In this document: positions 11,305 through 22,413 of the stretch, in pieces
Layout: the number at the start of each line of letters is the position of its first letter
Numbering within the stretch: the first letter of the stretch is position 1
From: Lycium barbarum
Taxonomy: Eukaryota > Streptophyta > Magnoliopsida > Solanales > Solanaceae
DNA length: 64,000 nt
Assembly: GCF_019175385.1 (NCBI RefSeq)
Contig: NC_083339.1
Span: 117,227,601 to 117,291,600 of the forward strand
Direction: 5' to 3'
Position numbers and translations under genes: made by a program
Notes under the pieces: generated by a model
Told to the model about the DNA's origin: nothing
The model's database searches: none
What the model saw: only the letters and a program-made list of their open reading frames with translations

Positions 11305-13030
11305 CTAGTGATTTAGATAATTGCATCCCTAAAAATATATACGATCCAAGTCAATGGAATACTGTAGATACAAAGTTGAGAGAACTATTAGTAGAATTCG
11401 ACCAGTTATGTAAGAACATATTCGGCGAATTAAGCATGATGAAATCCAGAATCATTACCTTGCACATAATTTACAAAATGAATTAATAAACTTGGTGGCA
11501 AGTGAAATCAAGAATAAAATTATTGAAAAAATTAAAGAAACAAAGTACTTCTCAATCATACTTGATTTCACTCCAGATGCAAGCCATCAAGAACAAATGT
11601 ATTTTGTATTGCAAGGTGTGGATATTTCAGCTACTCAAATAAAAATTAATGAATATTTTTTAGATTTTTTAAAAGAATATGATACAAGTGGAAAATGTCT
11701 TTTTCAAGCTATTATAGATGAGATTAAAAAAAATGTAGGACTTGTTATTGACAATTTAAGAGGACAAGGGTATGATAACGGATCCAATATGAAGGGAAAA
11801 CATCAAGGAGTGCAAAAAAGACTTTCTCGATGTAAATCCTAGAGCATTTTATACACCTTGTGGTTGTCATAATTTAAATTTGGTACTTTGTGACATGGCT
11901 AATTTTTGTACAAAAGCTATATCATTCTTTGGAGGGATACAATGTATATATACGCTATTTGCTTCTTCTACTAAGCGATGGAAGTTTTAAAAGATTTTAT
12001 AACCAGCCTAACGCTTAATTCATTGTCACAAATACGTTGGAAAGTCGTATTGAAAGTATTAAAGCATTAAGATTTCAATCACCACAAATACGAGATGCTT
12101 TATTAAAATTAGTAGAAGTTAGTGATGAACCAAAAACTAAAAGTGAGGCTACTTGTTTAGAAACATATGAGCTTGAAAATTTTGAATTTTTATTGGATAT
12201 GACTATTTGGTATGATATATTATCTTTAGTTAATTCAATTAGTAAAAGTTTACAATCTAGAGATATGCATATTGATGCCGCCATAGATCAACTAAGAGGT
12301 CTAATTTTTTTTTTCAAAAATATTGAGAAGAAGGATTTGCAAGTGCTATGATTTCAACTAAGGAGATTGCGTCTGAGATTAATATAAAACCTGAATTTCG
12401 TAAAAAAAACGTGTAATATTTAGAAAGAAACAATTTGATGAAAATGTTGATAACGAAATCACAAAGTCGCTTGAAGAATCTTGTAGGGTTGATTACTTCT
12501 TATATATAATAGACCAAGCCATTTTGTCACTTCAAAATAGATTTGAACAATTTGAAGCACATAAAATATTTTTTGATTTTCTATTTAGTGGTAAAAAATT
12601 GAGATCACTAGATGATGAGAGTTTGAAAAAATATTGTCTTAATCTTGAACTTTCTTTAACACAAAATAGTTATTCTGGTATTGATGGTTTAGATTTATTC
12701 GTTGAATTAAAAGTGTTGAGAGAAATAATAAAAGTAGAAGATAATGATCTAACCGAAATTCTCAGTCAAATAAAAAGACTTGATTCTTTTCCAAATACAT
12801 ATATTGCTTATAGAATAATGTTAACAGTTCCTGTAACTGTTGCTTCAGCCAAAAGAAGTTTTTCCAAACTAAAATTGATAAAATCTTATCTAAGATCAAC
12901 AATGTCTCAAGAGAGATTGAATGACTTAGCTATATTATCAATTGAAAGGGAATTGTTAGAACAAATCGATTATAAAACAGTAATTAATGAGTTCTCGTCT
13001 AAAAAAGCTAGAAAAGTAGATTTTAAATAA
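11305..13030 (+). pseudogene. hAT transposase (DUF4371 and C-terminal dimerisation domain), broken
   Basis: The first segment (about 11305-11842) carries NIYDPSQWNT and then LRGQGYDNGSNMKGKHQGVQ, the hallmark of DUF4371-type hAT transposases. A second open segment (12037-12351) covers the middle of the catalytic fold. A third (12524-13030) ends in the hAT dimerisation domain with SAKRSFSKLKLIKSYLRSTM and LAILSIERELLEQID. These lie in different frames or are separated by stops, so no active enzyme can be made. When intact the protein would act in the nucleus on the TIRs described for this element. Domain order and strand agree with the element ends. Confidence 0.85.
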
Positions 13031-13119
13031 AAATATATATGACGATCTTTTCTTTAAAAAAAACATAGGGCCCCTCTGTGAAGTTTCGCTTTAGGCCCTA
13101 TCTTGTTGAGCCGGCCCTG

Positions 13120-13620
13120 AGGGAGAGGTGATTAGACATAACATGACATACTTGCAGCTTACTGAGAACATAACCTTGGATAAAAAGTTATGCATATTGA
13201 GGATTACAGTAGAAGGTTAGTAGATACTCAAGCGTCGTCTAGTTTATCTTCTATGTATTATTATTATTATTATTATGCTCTTATTATCCTATGCTTCGAT
13301 TTCATTATTACTTGTTGTTTCCTTTATTTTGGTTATCGTGTTATTTGTTATTGCTACTGTTCGTTTCTCTACCATATTTCCTTTCCATAACTATTTTGAT
13401 ATACTTTACTTGAGCTGAAGATCTATAGGAAACAGTATCTCTACCTCCTCAAGATAGAGATCACTGCATGTATCCTGACCTCCCTAGACCTCATATTCCG
13501 TATATCCTTAATCTCCTCCCTAGACCCCACTTATACGATTATATTGAGTATGTTATTGTTCTCATGTATATCCAAATTTTAATATAAAATCAGATATTAA
13601 CATTCTTGTATTACTGATTA
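13120..13620 (+). pseudogene. LINE ORF2 tail and 3' end, right part (after hAT)
   Basis: Directly after the hAT target octamer the frame reads VIRHNMTYLQLTENITLDKK, continuing the LINE C-terminal sequence of 8560-8754. It is followed by a (TAT)n run at 13256-13276 and a tail (ctctacctcctcaagataga, then cctccctagac-type motifs at 13440-13560). That tail is typical of LINE/SINE 3' ends I know from Solanaceae. Confidence 0.6.
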
Positions 13621-14554
13621 CTTTGTTACAGTTCCTCCATAACTTTGTTTTAAAACTAAACAACCCCTTAGCTAAATAGGACTATGAAGTATTAAAGTAT
13701 TAAACACACCAAGAGGAGAAATTTATGAATTTAATCAACCATATGACAATCTGTCACGACCCAATTTCACTAAGCTGAGCGAGCACCTACCTTTTCCACC
13801 TCGGTAAGCGAACCCTTATCCCAACAATCATAAAACATGAATAAATAAATAAATTAGTGGAAGAAGATAAAATAGCATAAGTCTTACGAATAATAATATA
13901 AGAAAATGCAGAAGTAATGAAATACACCCCAATATTTGGTCTAGTCATACAAGAGCATCTAACTAAATACTAAACGCCTGAATAATAGTAATACATTAAT
14001 TGTCTCAAAAGTCATGTCTCAGAACGAAAATAAAGACATAATGAAAGAAGAGTCTTCAAAGCGGCGAACGTCCTCGCGCTCACCCTGTAAGACCCGTAAC
14101 ATCAATCCTCGTCTATTATCAGCCACGAGGAGTAGAGATCGATCCCACCTGGAACTCTGCATTTATAAAAGAATGCAGCAAATGCAAGTCAGTACAAACA
14201 ACACGTATGGGTAGGTATTATAAGCCGACTAAGACTAGCTAAGGTATATAAACATAACAAAGCAAGATAAACACATAAACCAACAAGTACAAGTCAACAC
14301 GCATCCGTATCCAAAGTACAATTCATCACCTATGTTATAGCATCTAAATCCAACTGTGCCAAGTCTCAGTGTAATCAATCCGAATCAGTATATCACAATA
14401 GTGTCACAACAAGCTATCAGAATCAAAGGTAAAATGTAATACAACAGATGTATATATGATGAATGCAGTGTATATGCACTGTACATATGTACTCTGATGA
14501 TGGAACATCACATCTCGACAGCACAACCCTTGGGAGACCCGCGAAGTCCATGTA

Positions 14555-14672
14555 CCACTCTCACGATCCCGGCAAAGACCTCGGGCATGGGACACTCTCA
14601 CGATCCCGGTAAAGGCCTCGGGGCATCGGACACTCTCATGATCCCAGTAAAGACCTCGGGCATCGGACACTC
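14555..14672. repeat. Tandem repeat, about 37 bp x 3, inside the solo LTR
   Basis: Three consecutive units each contain cactctcacgatccc, a ggtaaagacctcggg-like middle and catcgga. Because the unit lacks stops, short open frames appear on both strands; they are artefacts. Confidence 0.85.
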
Positions 14673-15849
14673 ATCTTTCTTTTACGCTCTCCGGCAGAAA
14701 CCTCGAAGGCTACACTCCCTCACTTCCATCATCAGTACCGTAACCAGGCAATATCAATGAATCATGAAAATAAGTATGAATACGATGCAATGTAATACCA
14801 ATGTATCAATGAAATCCAAACAGTACCACCTGGGGCACACAAGTAATATCAATAATAAGGCTAAACAATAAGCCACAATGAAATCTCAATCTCAATACCA
14901 AATCAAGTACAGTATCGCAATATCATAGTCATGATATAACACTAGTCACAATTTCCCAATGTCTCAACGTGACAATGAGCCAATAAATAACTAGAATAAG
15001 ATAAGTAGATCAATACAACGGGGTGGCTAGCCCCAACTCATACAACAAGGCCCAACCTAAGACAATATTCAACCCAACTTCATACCCGAAGGTTTACATG
15101 CATTCTCCGACAATATCATCTAGATATACGTTTCACTAACCGAAGTCTCACCAAAGGTAAACCGTAACCTACCTGGAGAGCCGAACAACAAGGTCTCCAA
15201 ATAAAACCTTAGTCTTCCCCTTCCATTGAGCCTCGAGATAATGAAAGTCTAAACATATTCGAATCATGAAATTAGAATCAAGTAGAACATCATTTAAGCC
15301 TTACTTCTATTCAAGACCTAAATCGCTAACCTATGGAATGGGTTCTATAAACTAGAAGGACAAAATTAGGAATCTATAGGCCTCAACATAAAATTAAAGC
15401 TCTAGGTGATCAATTCCCATCAATAATAAGCTAGGAGAACTAACACAATACTTAAATTCGGATTCTAGGCAAAACCCCCAAATTTGGGTATGAACCCTAA
15501 CTCCCAATCCCATAATTTAGCCACTAGGAATCACACAATAATAGATTCTTATCATCAATTCCATGCTTAATGAAGCTAACCCATTCTATAAATCAAGATT
15601 AAAATCCTAGAATAAAGAATTCACTGAACCCTCTTTTAATTCATCAAACTCTTAAAGAGCTAGCATGATAATGGATTTCTAAGGTGTTAATGTAATCGTG
15701 GAATGGAAAGGAAAGTAAAAGGACTTACCTCAATGAATCTCCCCTAAGAATCGCCTTGAAATGCTCCCACTAACTCAGTTTTTGGAATAGTAATGAATGA
15801 GGAACTTAGGGCTTTTAACACTCATTTCATGAAATTAACTGCCTGATAC

Positions 15850-16000
15850 CCGCTTTTGCAGCGGTCCAGCTTTAACACCCAATCACATCGCTGCGGCGGT
15901 CAACTAATAAATACACAGGCCACTTTGGCGGGCATTATCACCGCTATTGCGGTGTTGCTGTTGCGGTACTGGTGCCGCCATAGCGGGCACCAGACACCAA
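15850..16000. repeat. GC-rich short inverted repeats inside the solo LTR
   Basis: Repeated motifs of the form ccgc...gcgg (for example accgctattgcggt and tgccgccatagcgggca) lie within 150 bp. They stand out from the AT-rich surroundings and could fold into small hairpins. Confidence 0.6.
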
Positions 16001-16517
16001 AGTCACTCCCAAGTTTCACAAACTCAACCCGAAATCTCGACTATCACCCGAGGCCATCTGCTCACATACCATATATGCAGACACACATAAATACACACTC
16101 GCGCTCGTGGCCTCGAAATTCTCAACGAAAATCTCGTTAACCTAGTCAACCCCCGATACCTCAACTCCAACTTCCTAACCCAAGTCCCAAAATGCACCCG
16201 AGTGCATTGGGAACTGAACCGAATATGCACACACGTTCTAAAAGACTATCCAGACCTCTCGGAATCGACGGATTCCCGAAAAAGGTTCATTTACCAAAAG
16301 TCAATTTTGAGTCAACTCTTTTTCGCTTTAAGCCCAAACTTCCCAAAAAGCCACCCAAATCATAACCAACACCTCGAGAAGCGTGTCAACCGTCCCATCA
16401 GGTCAAATGTGAGTTGAACAAGCTCGGAGAAGGGTCAAAAGCACCGAAAAGACTATAACGACTAAATGGATCGTTACACAATCCTTCCCTAATTCTTTGT
16501 CAACCACTTATCCAATC

Positions 16518-17693
16518 CAGTGCTGGCTTTAGCCTAAAGCCACTAAAGCAGTGGCTTTAGGCCCCACCTATATTGAGGCCCCAAAATTATTCATATTATA
16601 TGTATAATTTAAATAATATATTTATTATTAGTCATAAATGAAATATTTTAAATTATCTGTTGTCAATTTGTTTATCATTATCTCACATATTTTTCAAAGT
16701 TTATGCTACTTTTACAAAATATAATTGATGCAATTACAATTGAATGGTGTAGGCAATTAAGTTTTTAATTACTTCCTACTATTTAATATTATCTAATTCA
16801 CTTTAAAACTGATCAATTTTGCTTTGGCATTGTAATATCTTTTTCAATCCTTTGAATGTTATTAAGATATTTTTCAAGCTCAAGCTAAGCAATTATTAAA
16901 CGATTAGATTGGAAAAACATTATCTTAATCTTGAATGTCTTTTAAAGCACAATAAAGAAGTAACACGTTGCACAAAGCATCCCGAGTTAGCGGGGTCTGG
17001 GGAAGGGCCGCATCCCAGAAGTCACTACTTCCTCTGTCCTAATTTATACGAAGGTTGACCAGTTTAAAGAGTCGATAAAACAACTTTTTCTTTGACTCAA
17101 TTTTAAACATTGATTCTTCGAGTATTTTACAATAAAATTTACATATTGGGAAACTACATAAAAAATGTTATAAGTCTGCATAATTAATAATTCACCGTAT
17201 ATAAAAAGAGTTGGAGAAAATTATAGTCAAAGAAAGGCCTGTTTGACTCCCCAAACTGGTCAACCTTTATATAAATTGGGACGGCGAAAGTATAATATTG
17301 GTGGGTTTTGCTTTTAAAATTATCGTAATAGAAAAATTGTATAAGTAGAAGATGATACGTTAATTCGCATATTCAATGAAGTGAATTTTTACTTGTATTT
17401 TTAAATGTTAGCTTATAGAAAATTTTAATGTATTTGTAACAATTGCCTAAGTTTTCAAAATTAAATCAATGACATCTTACTTAGATCAATAATATCTCAC
17501 GGAAAATTCCACGAATAGACTATATAGTCAATTGAGAAAAATGATATCATCAAAATACAATTAACTATCTTTCAATTTAAGAATCTATAAAAATAAACAT
17601 CTAATAAAATATATAAAAATATTATTACATAAATATAAGGCCTCTTTTTATATTTTGGCTTTAGGTCACCTAGTGTATTGAGCCCCGCACCGG
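16518..17693. mobile_element. Non-autonomous hAT element next to the host gene
   Basis: A perfect 8-bp TSD atccaatc (16510-16517 and 17694-17701) flanks it. The left end reads cagtgctggctttag, with ggctttaggcccc close behind. The reverse complement of the right end reads ccggtgcggggctc, followed by acctaaagcc. The terminal ggggcc style resembles the larger hAT at 8755-13119, so the two may share a transposase type. It contains a nested Stowaway MITE and no coding sequence. Confidence 0.85.
17028..17290. mobile_element. Stowaway-type MITE nested in a hAT element
   Basis: The left TIR starts cttcctctgtcctaatttat and the reverse complement of the right TIR starts ctttcgccgtcccaatttat; both continue toward aggttgacc. 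TA flanks both sides (17026-17027 and 17291-17292). It is 263 bp and inserted after the surrounding hAT element. Confidence 0.87.
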
Positions 17694-17778
17694 ATCCAAT
17701 CAACCAGCAAGAAAAGAAAAGCCTTCAATATATTATCCTATTCAATTAAGGAATAACAACATTTTTTTCCTCTCTTAA

Positions 17779-18339
17779 TTAAATCCACCTATTTTCTTCT
17801 TCATCATCAGCACCATCTTCAGCCCACATATCAACCCAATTCTTCTGAGCTTCTTCTAACCCAAGAAACGAACCCTGTTTCTCAGGATCCCAACTAGCAG
17901 ACAAAGTCCCATAAGCAGCTCCAAGTGCTGAAGCTCCAAATGTAATAAACGTCGTTAAAAATGGTACCCAAATTGGCACGTCCACCAATTTCTGCTGCTT
18001 TGCTATATCAAAAACCTGCAGCAAAATCACACCACCGATTAACGGTGCTCCTACGTAAAACAGAATCCTTCCTATAATTCTTTCCCATATTTCCTTAGGA
18101 ATTTTTTCGTCGCTATCGTCATTGTTGTTGTTATTCCTTTTGTTACTATTTCTTTTTGAAGCGTCGAGTTTTTCATTGCCGAAGCCTTTTGCTTCGGCAT
18201 GTAATTTCCATGTGGTTCGGTGGAGGTTTGGAGTACTGCTGTTTATGTTTTTATGAAAATGAATTGGGATTTTTTGGTTTAATGGAAATGAGTTTGTAAT
18301 GGAGAGATATGTGTTTTGAAGACCTATGAGAGTTTCCAT
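17779..18339 (-). CDS. PAM68-family (DUF3464) chloroplast membrane protein
   Basis: This intact single-exon frame of 186 residues is the only convincing host gene here. Residues 1 to about 50 are rich in Ser, Asn and Thr with few acidic residues, as expected of a chloroplast transit peptide. Residues 60-80 form an Asn-rich charged linker. Two hydrophobic segments follow (about 91-110 and 125-147), then the conserved SASWDPEKQGSFLG motif (147-160), EEAQKNWVDMW and an acidic tail. Family members sit in thylakoid membranes: PAM68 helps assemble photosystem II, and the Arabidopsis paralogue PAM68L is needed for chloroplast NDH complex assembly. The short length leans toward PAM68L, but I cannot separate the paralogues by eye. 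A hAT element ends 85 bp beyond the stop codon, so the 3' UTR probably reaches into it. Confidence 0.9.
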   Translation of the reverse strand: METLIGLQNTYLSITNSFPLNQKIPIHFHKNINSSTPNLHRTTWKLHAEAKGFGNEKLDASKRNSNKRNNNNNDDSDEKIPKEIWERIIGRILFYVGAPLIGGVILLQVFDIAKQQKLVDVPIWVPFLTTFITFGASALGAAYGTLSASWDPEKQGSFLGLEEAQKNWVDMWAEDGADDEEENRWI

Positions 18340-18404
18340 ATGGGCTAATTTTGGTCATGTAATTTGTCATGGAGTCTGTTATTTTGTAGATGTCGAGTAG
18401 TTGT

Positions 18405-18410
18405 CTTATC
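18405..18410 (-). promoter_or_regulatory. Possible I-box (GATAAG) upstream of the PAM68-family gene
   Basis: A GATAAG hexamer on the minus strand lies 66 bp upstream of the start codon. Such boxes are common in light-regulated promoters and would fit a chloroplast protein gene. A six-base match by itself is weak. Confidence 0.2.
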
Positions 18411-18835
18411 CAAATAGATGAATGGTTGTGCCTAAATCATTACTTTTCGTTATCATGAATTCCAACTATTGAGGGATATTTTCTTGACATTTTAGTAATT
18501 TTGCCTTTTTTTTCATTTTCTTTTTACCAGTAAATGAGATTTTTTTTACTATCTTTAAATAATAATAAAAAATTCCAAATTAAAATTTGACTGCACTAAT
18601 CTTAGTTTCCAAACCGATAAGAAAAAGTCCCAACTAGTTCTTAATCTTAATAAATGAACATTAAAATTACGGAAATAAGCTCTAGTTAGGCTTGCCAAAC
18701 AGTGGTACTGAATTTCCTTTTCTCTTTTTAGTAACATAATGAACATGTAATCGACCTGTTTTTCGTACGCCTATATAGAAAGACTTTACACTCAATAAAT
18801 GTCGGTTTGGAAAGGAATTAGAGAAAGCATACCAC
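18411..18835. other. Upstream intergenic region of the PAM68-family gene
   Basis: AT-rich sequence with T-runs, presumably holding the gene's distal promoter. No element ends or conserved open frames were recognised. Confidence 0.4.
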
Positions 18836-19557
18836 TAGGAGTGGTATTCGGGCCATCGGATTAGATATGAAATTTTCGGTTTGGATATTCGGTTTTCGGA
18901 TTGAAGAAATTACAATCAAAATCCAATCCAAAAAAGTTCAAATTGGATTGGATATTTTAAGTTCGGTTTCGGATTATTCGGTTTGGATATTTCGGATTTG
19001 ACTCTTGAGACTTAAGGCAACTTATTAGGAACGAAATTGATGTGTTAGTTCCACGGAGGTAAATCTAAATCTTAATTGCTCAGTAAAAAAAAGTCTTCCA
19101 GTTCAAATTAGGATTAACAAATCCAAGTCATGTCCAACATAGTAAATCCATACCAAATAAAAGCATTCCGGAAAAGTGGAAATAAACAAAATGTAAGTAG
19201 TCATCTGGAAAAATAACAAAGAACTCTGCCGTAGGTGACACTAACGTTAAGACTTGAGAAGTAAGAAAACCCTATGTTATATTTGATTTAGTAGAGAATT
19301 GTATATTGAACTTAATATTTTAATGGGTAGGGCCCTAGGTACTATTCTATTGGACCTTTAGACATATGATATAGGTTAGGCAAATATAAAAATTTTAGAT
19401 TTTCGGATATCCAAAAATCTATAGTACTAAATCCATATCCAATCCGAAATCCATAAATTTTAAAAATAAAATCCGAAATCCAATCCATAATCCAAATATT
19501 TAAAAAGTTCGGATTTCGATTTGAATTTCGAGTTGGCCCAAAGTGTGCACACCCCTA
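18836..19557. mobile_element. Non-autonomous hAT-like element rich in ttcggtttgg motifs
   Basis: The left end is taggagtggtattcgggcc and the reverse complement of the right end is taggggtgtgcacac. Sub-terminal runs of ttcggatttcgg and their complements form imperfect inverted repeats. I could not find a matching 8-bp TSD, so the ends are approximate. Confidence 0.55.
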
Positions 19558-19723
19558 CTGAATATTTATTGAGACAAAGATATAATGTATAGCATTCATG
19601 CTTTGTGTAAAGGTAATTAATTTGGTCCAGGGAGACGTATAGCCGTTGACAACTGAAACAAGTTAACGGGCCTAAGCCAGTGGACTTCTAAGCCCAATCA
19701 CGTGCTCCTGGACACTGCAGCAA

Positions 19724-19929
19724 CATTTTTTTGCGCGGATTGGCCTGCCTTTGGGCTGGTCTTTAATTTTTGTCCTTGGTTTCTGGTTCGAACCCTCGCT
19801 CAGTCAAAATTTTTAAAAAAATTCGCAAGGAACAAACAAAAGATTTTGACTGAGCGAGGGTTTGAACCAGAAACCAAAGAAAAAAATTAAAGACCACCAC
19901 TAGCGAAGGCCAATCTTGCAAATTGCCCG
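19724..19929. mobile_element. Foldback element, copy 2 of 2
   Basis: A near-perfect 206-bp palindrome. The left arm ctggttcgaaccctcgctca faces tgagcgagggtttgaaccag in the right arm. A perfect 8-bp TSD tgcagcaa flanks it (19716-19723 and 19930-19937). The start (catttttttgcgcggattg) and end (gcaaattgcccg) match the copy at 6237-6600. Similar short peptides appear on both strands because the arms mirror each other; they are not genes. Confidence 0.87.
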
Positions 19930-20081
19930 TGCAGCAATAGCTACTTTTGGGACCGTTGTTTAACATTTAACCAACGTTTCTTTCGCTATTCTACTTCTTC
20001 TTCTCTTACTCTTAAGTTTTCTCAATTAGCGTTGGTGCGAGTCACACAACCAATTTTCTCAACTTCTAGTTTAGATATAGA

Positions 20082-20108
20082 CTAGTGTATTTATTCGCGC
20101 TTCGCGCG
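20082..20108 (-). mobile_element. Helitron 3' terminus (element extends rightward, far end not found)
   Basis: On the minus strand a perfect 5-bp GC hairpin (cgcgcgaagcgcg, 20096-20108) is followed 10 nt later by CTAG with a T just outside. This is the hairpin-CTRR-T layout of Helitron 3' ends. No TC-type 5' end could be assigned to the right. Confidence 0.5.
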
Positions 20109-20109
20109 G

Positions 20110-20667
20110 TTATATAAAAAAGTAAAATATGGTCAAATATTAATATCATAATTTCTTGCAAAAACAAAATTAATAGTAACTAATTATTATTTATAAGAAG
20201 AGAATCAACATTTACTAATCAAACCTCTTTCATGATTCTACCATCTTTTCATAAATATATCTTTTTTAGTAGAAAAAAATTGTGAAAAACATTTCGAGTT
20301 AAATAGAAAATAACTCCTTTATCTTTTTTATATAATATCTAAACAAAGTTATTCTCACGTACAATCACATAATTGAGGCAGTCTGCTCTTTCTTTCTCTT
20401 TTCAATTTTTTTATTTTTTATATTCCTTCATTTTGTCTTCCTTCCCGTTTAATATGGATTTAAATAGCGGAAGGGGATAGACTTTAAGGCATATTGAGAA
20501 GGAAAAAAGCAAAAAAAAAAAAAATGTGAAAAAGATAAATATTTATCTTAGCCAAAATAGGTGCCAAGTCACCTAGATCGTTACCAAAATTAAGGATCAA
20601 TAAATAAATATATTAAATAAACAGCAATCCTAATAGTGGATCTTAAAATCACTCATCTTTTCAAGTA
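20110..20667. other. AT-rich sequence, possibly the Helitron body
   Basis: No coding sequence. The stretch has A-runs and T-runs only, and could belong to the Helitron whose 3' terminus is at 20082. Confidence 0.3.
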
Positions 20668-20675
20668 TTAAAAAG

Positions 20676-22002
20676 TAGGGCTGTTCACGGTTTTGGTTAA
20701 AACCAAAACCAAACCGAAAATTTAATCAAACCGAATAAAAAAACCGATATTTGGTTTGGTTTGGTTTTAAATTTTAAAAACCGATAATATTTGGTTTGGT
20801 TATGGTTATATTAAAAAATAACTTAATAAATAACCGAATCAAACCGATAAATTATATACATAAATTTTATAATTATTTATATATATAATATTAGTTTTTC
20901 ATAAATAATTATAAATATTTTATACCTTTTAATCATTAATTTTATTTTTGATCTACTTATTTCACATGATTGTTTAAGGCTCATGTTTTTAAGAATATGT
21001 CCAAGCCCATGTCTTTAAGTCTTTTAACTCTTTAAGTGTTAAGTGTAAACCTACTAACAAAAGCTCACTTTAGAGTCTAATGTCTTTAACTTAAATTTTT
21101 AGCCTTTCTTTGTGAGCTATTTGATTTTAGTTTTTTTTTTTTTTTCGAATTTATACCTTTGTTTTTGTCTGAATGGGTCCTAAACTTCTAATATTTTTCA
21201 TATGAAAAGGACAGAGGTTGTAGATTTGGAGGTTCCTATAGAAGATACTTCAGTAACATCAGCATTTGCTGCAACTCAAGCACATGGTAATGCCCTAACA
21301 CTTCTTCCGTGGGTAATCCTCCTAAAAAGCAGAAAAGAACAACTCCTTGTAGTTGAGACCCTAGCCTTTGGGATAATGATAGAAAAACATCTGAAGTTTT
21401 GGATCATTATACAAAGTTTTTTTAATAAAATGGGAGAATTGAGGGCAAAATGTAAGTACTGCCCTAAAGTTTGAGATCATTACACAAAGTTTTTTTATTT
21501 CATATATTTTCATTTTAATTTTAGGTAGTCTTTATATTTAATTAATATGTATGTTTATAACAACAACTAAAAGCTCCTATGCTCTACTTTATTTCCAGGT
21601 ATGTGTATTAAGCTGACAAAAATGGTGCAGTCACTACTTAGTTAGTTTTTAGCTCTATATATAATAATTTAGCAACTTTGGGTAACTTGAATACGACACT
21701 ATCACTAATAGTGAAAATATTTCTATAATGTATGTTCCACCTTAAACGATAAATAAAAGTTATCGTTTGAAAAAAAAAAAGACATGTCTTTTTCAACTTT
21801 TTAATGTTTTACTGATAAGGCTCATGGCTGTTAGTCATAAATCGAAAAATCCAATCAAACCGAACCAAACCGACAATAACCAAACCTGTGGTTATTATTT
21901 TATTTGGTTTGGTTATGGTTTTAGACATTTAAAAACCAACTAAATTGGTTTGGTTATGGTTTTAATCAATAACCGATCCAAACCGAACCATGAACACCCC
22001 TA
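20676..22002 (+). mobile_element. hAT element with BED zinc-finger remnant
   Basis: The left end is tagggctgttcacggtttt and the reverse complement of the right end is taggggtgttcatggttcgg. A perfect 8-bp TSD ttaaaaag lies at 20668-20675 and 22003-22010. Sub-terminal repeats of ggtttggtt and aaccaaacc occupy both sides. At 1327 bp it keeps only the start of a transposase gene. Confidence 0.88.
21202..21474 (+). pseudogene. hAT transposase N-terminus with BED-type zinc finger, broken
   Basis: The frame ends in MGELRAKCKYCPKV, the CxxC half of a BED finger. The preceding conserved part (GNPPKKQKR..., then HYTKFF) is readable only in another frame at about 21312-21415 and contains a stop. At least two frameshifts therefore exist, one near 21300-21312 and one at the T7 run 21417-21423. 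No catalytic domain remains. Confidence 0.65.
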
Positions 22003-22057
22003 TTAAAAAGGAAATGCTCGTAAATAGTATACATTTGGGTTAATTATACAATATAAT

Positions 22058-22413
22058 TAACAAAAGCAGTAATGAAGATAAAAGTTTCAATTCAACTCAT
22101 TCATAGAGGTAGAGAAGCCATTGAAGAAGAGACAATAGAAGAGGAGAAGGAGACTGAATTTGGGAAATCAGAAAAGCGATTTCATTTTTATGTGAGGAGT
22201 GATATATACACGTGAATATACCACTAACTATAACGCCAACTGATTGACAGCTAAGCACTAACTAACTAATCATTAACTAACTAACTTGAGAAAGTACAAC
22301 TAAGCTAAGCTATAACTAACTTAAAGTACAACTAAGCTGAGCTAGTCCATTGGTAGTACATTACAATAAATGAAAGTACAATGCAGTACAATACAAAATA
22401 CATATGAAATCAA
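22058..22413 (-). repeat. copia-2 3' LTR
   Basis: A block of about 356 bp follows, on the minus strand, a purine-rich tract (22414-22436) next to the RNase H end. Its far end, taacaaaagcagtaatgaag on the plus strand, matches taacaaaagtaataataaag at 60523, where the other LTR begins 38 kb away. The exact first base is uncertain. Confidence 0.65.

Larger units (their letters stand above)
8755..13119 (+). mobile_element. hAT transposon with degenerate ZMYM1-like transposase
   Basis: The left end begins taggaccgac and the reverse complement of the right end begins cagggccggctcaacaagat, a terminus known from hAT elements with ZMYM1/TTF-type transposases. Sub-terminal regions on both sides are rich in ggggcc. 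Flanking octamers aaagagag (8747-8754) and agggagag (13120-13127) match at 6 of 8 positions. Transposase fragments lie inside on the plus strand in the expected order. The element interrupts a LINE remnant. Confidence 0.85.
13752..16478 (-). mobile_element. Solo LTR, 2.7 kb
   Basis: The sequence starts tgtcacgacccaatttcact and ends gatcgttaca, with TG...CA-type ends and a perfect 5-bp TSD caatc (13747-13751 and 16479-16483). There is no second LTR and no gag/pol inside, as expected after LTR-LTR recombination. On the minus strand it begins tgtaacgatcc, an LTR start I associate with Solanaceae Ty3/gypsy elements, so minus orientation is preferred. Short frames inside are shadows. Confidence 0.82.

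Noticed and set aside
19702..19966. Similar peptides on opposite strands
   Set aside because: This is a mirror effect of the foldback palindrome, not two genes.
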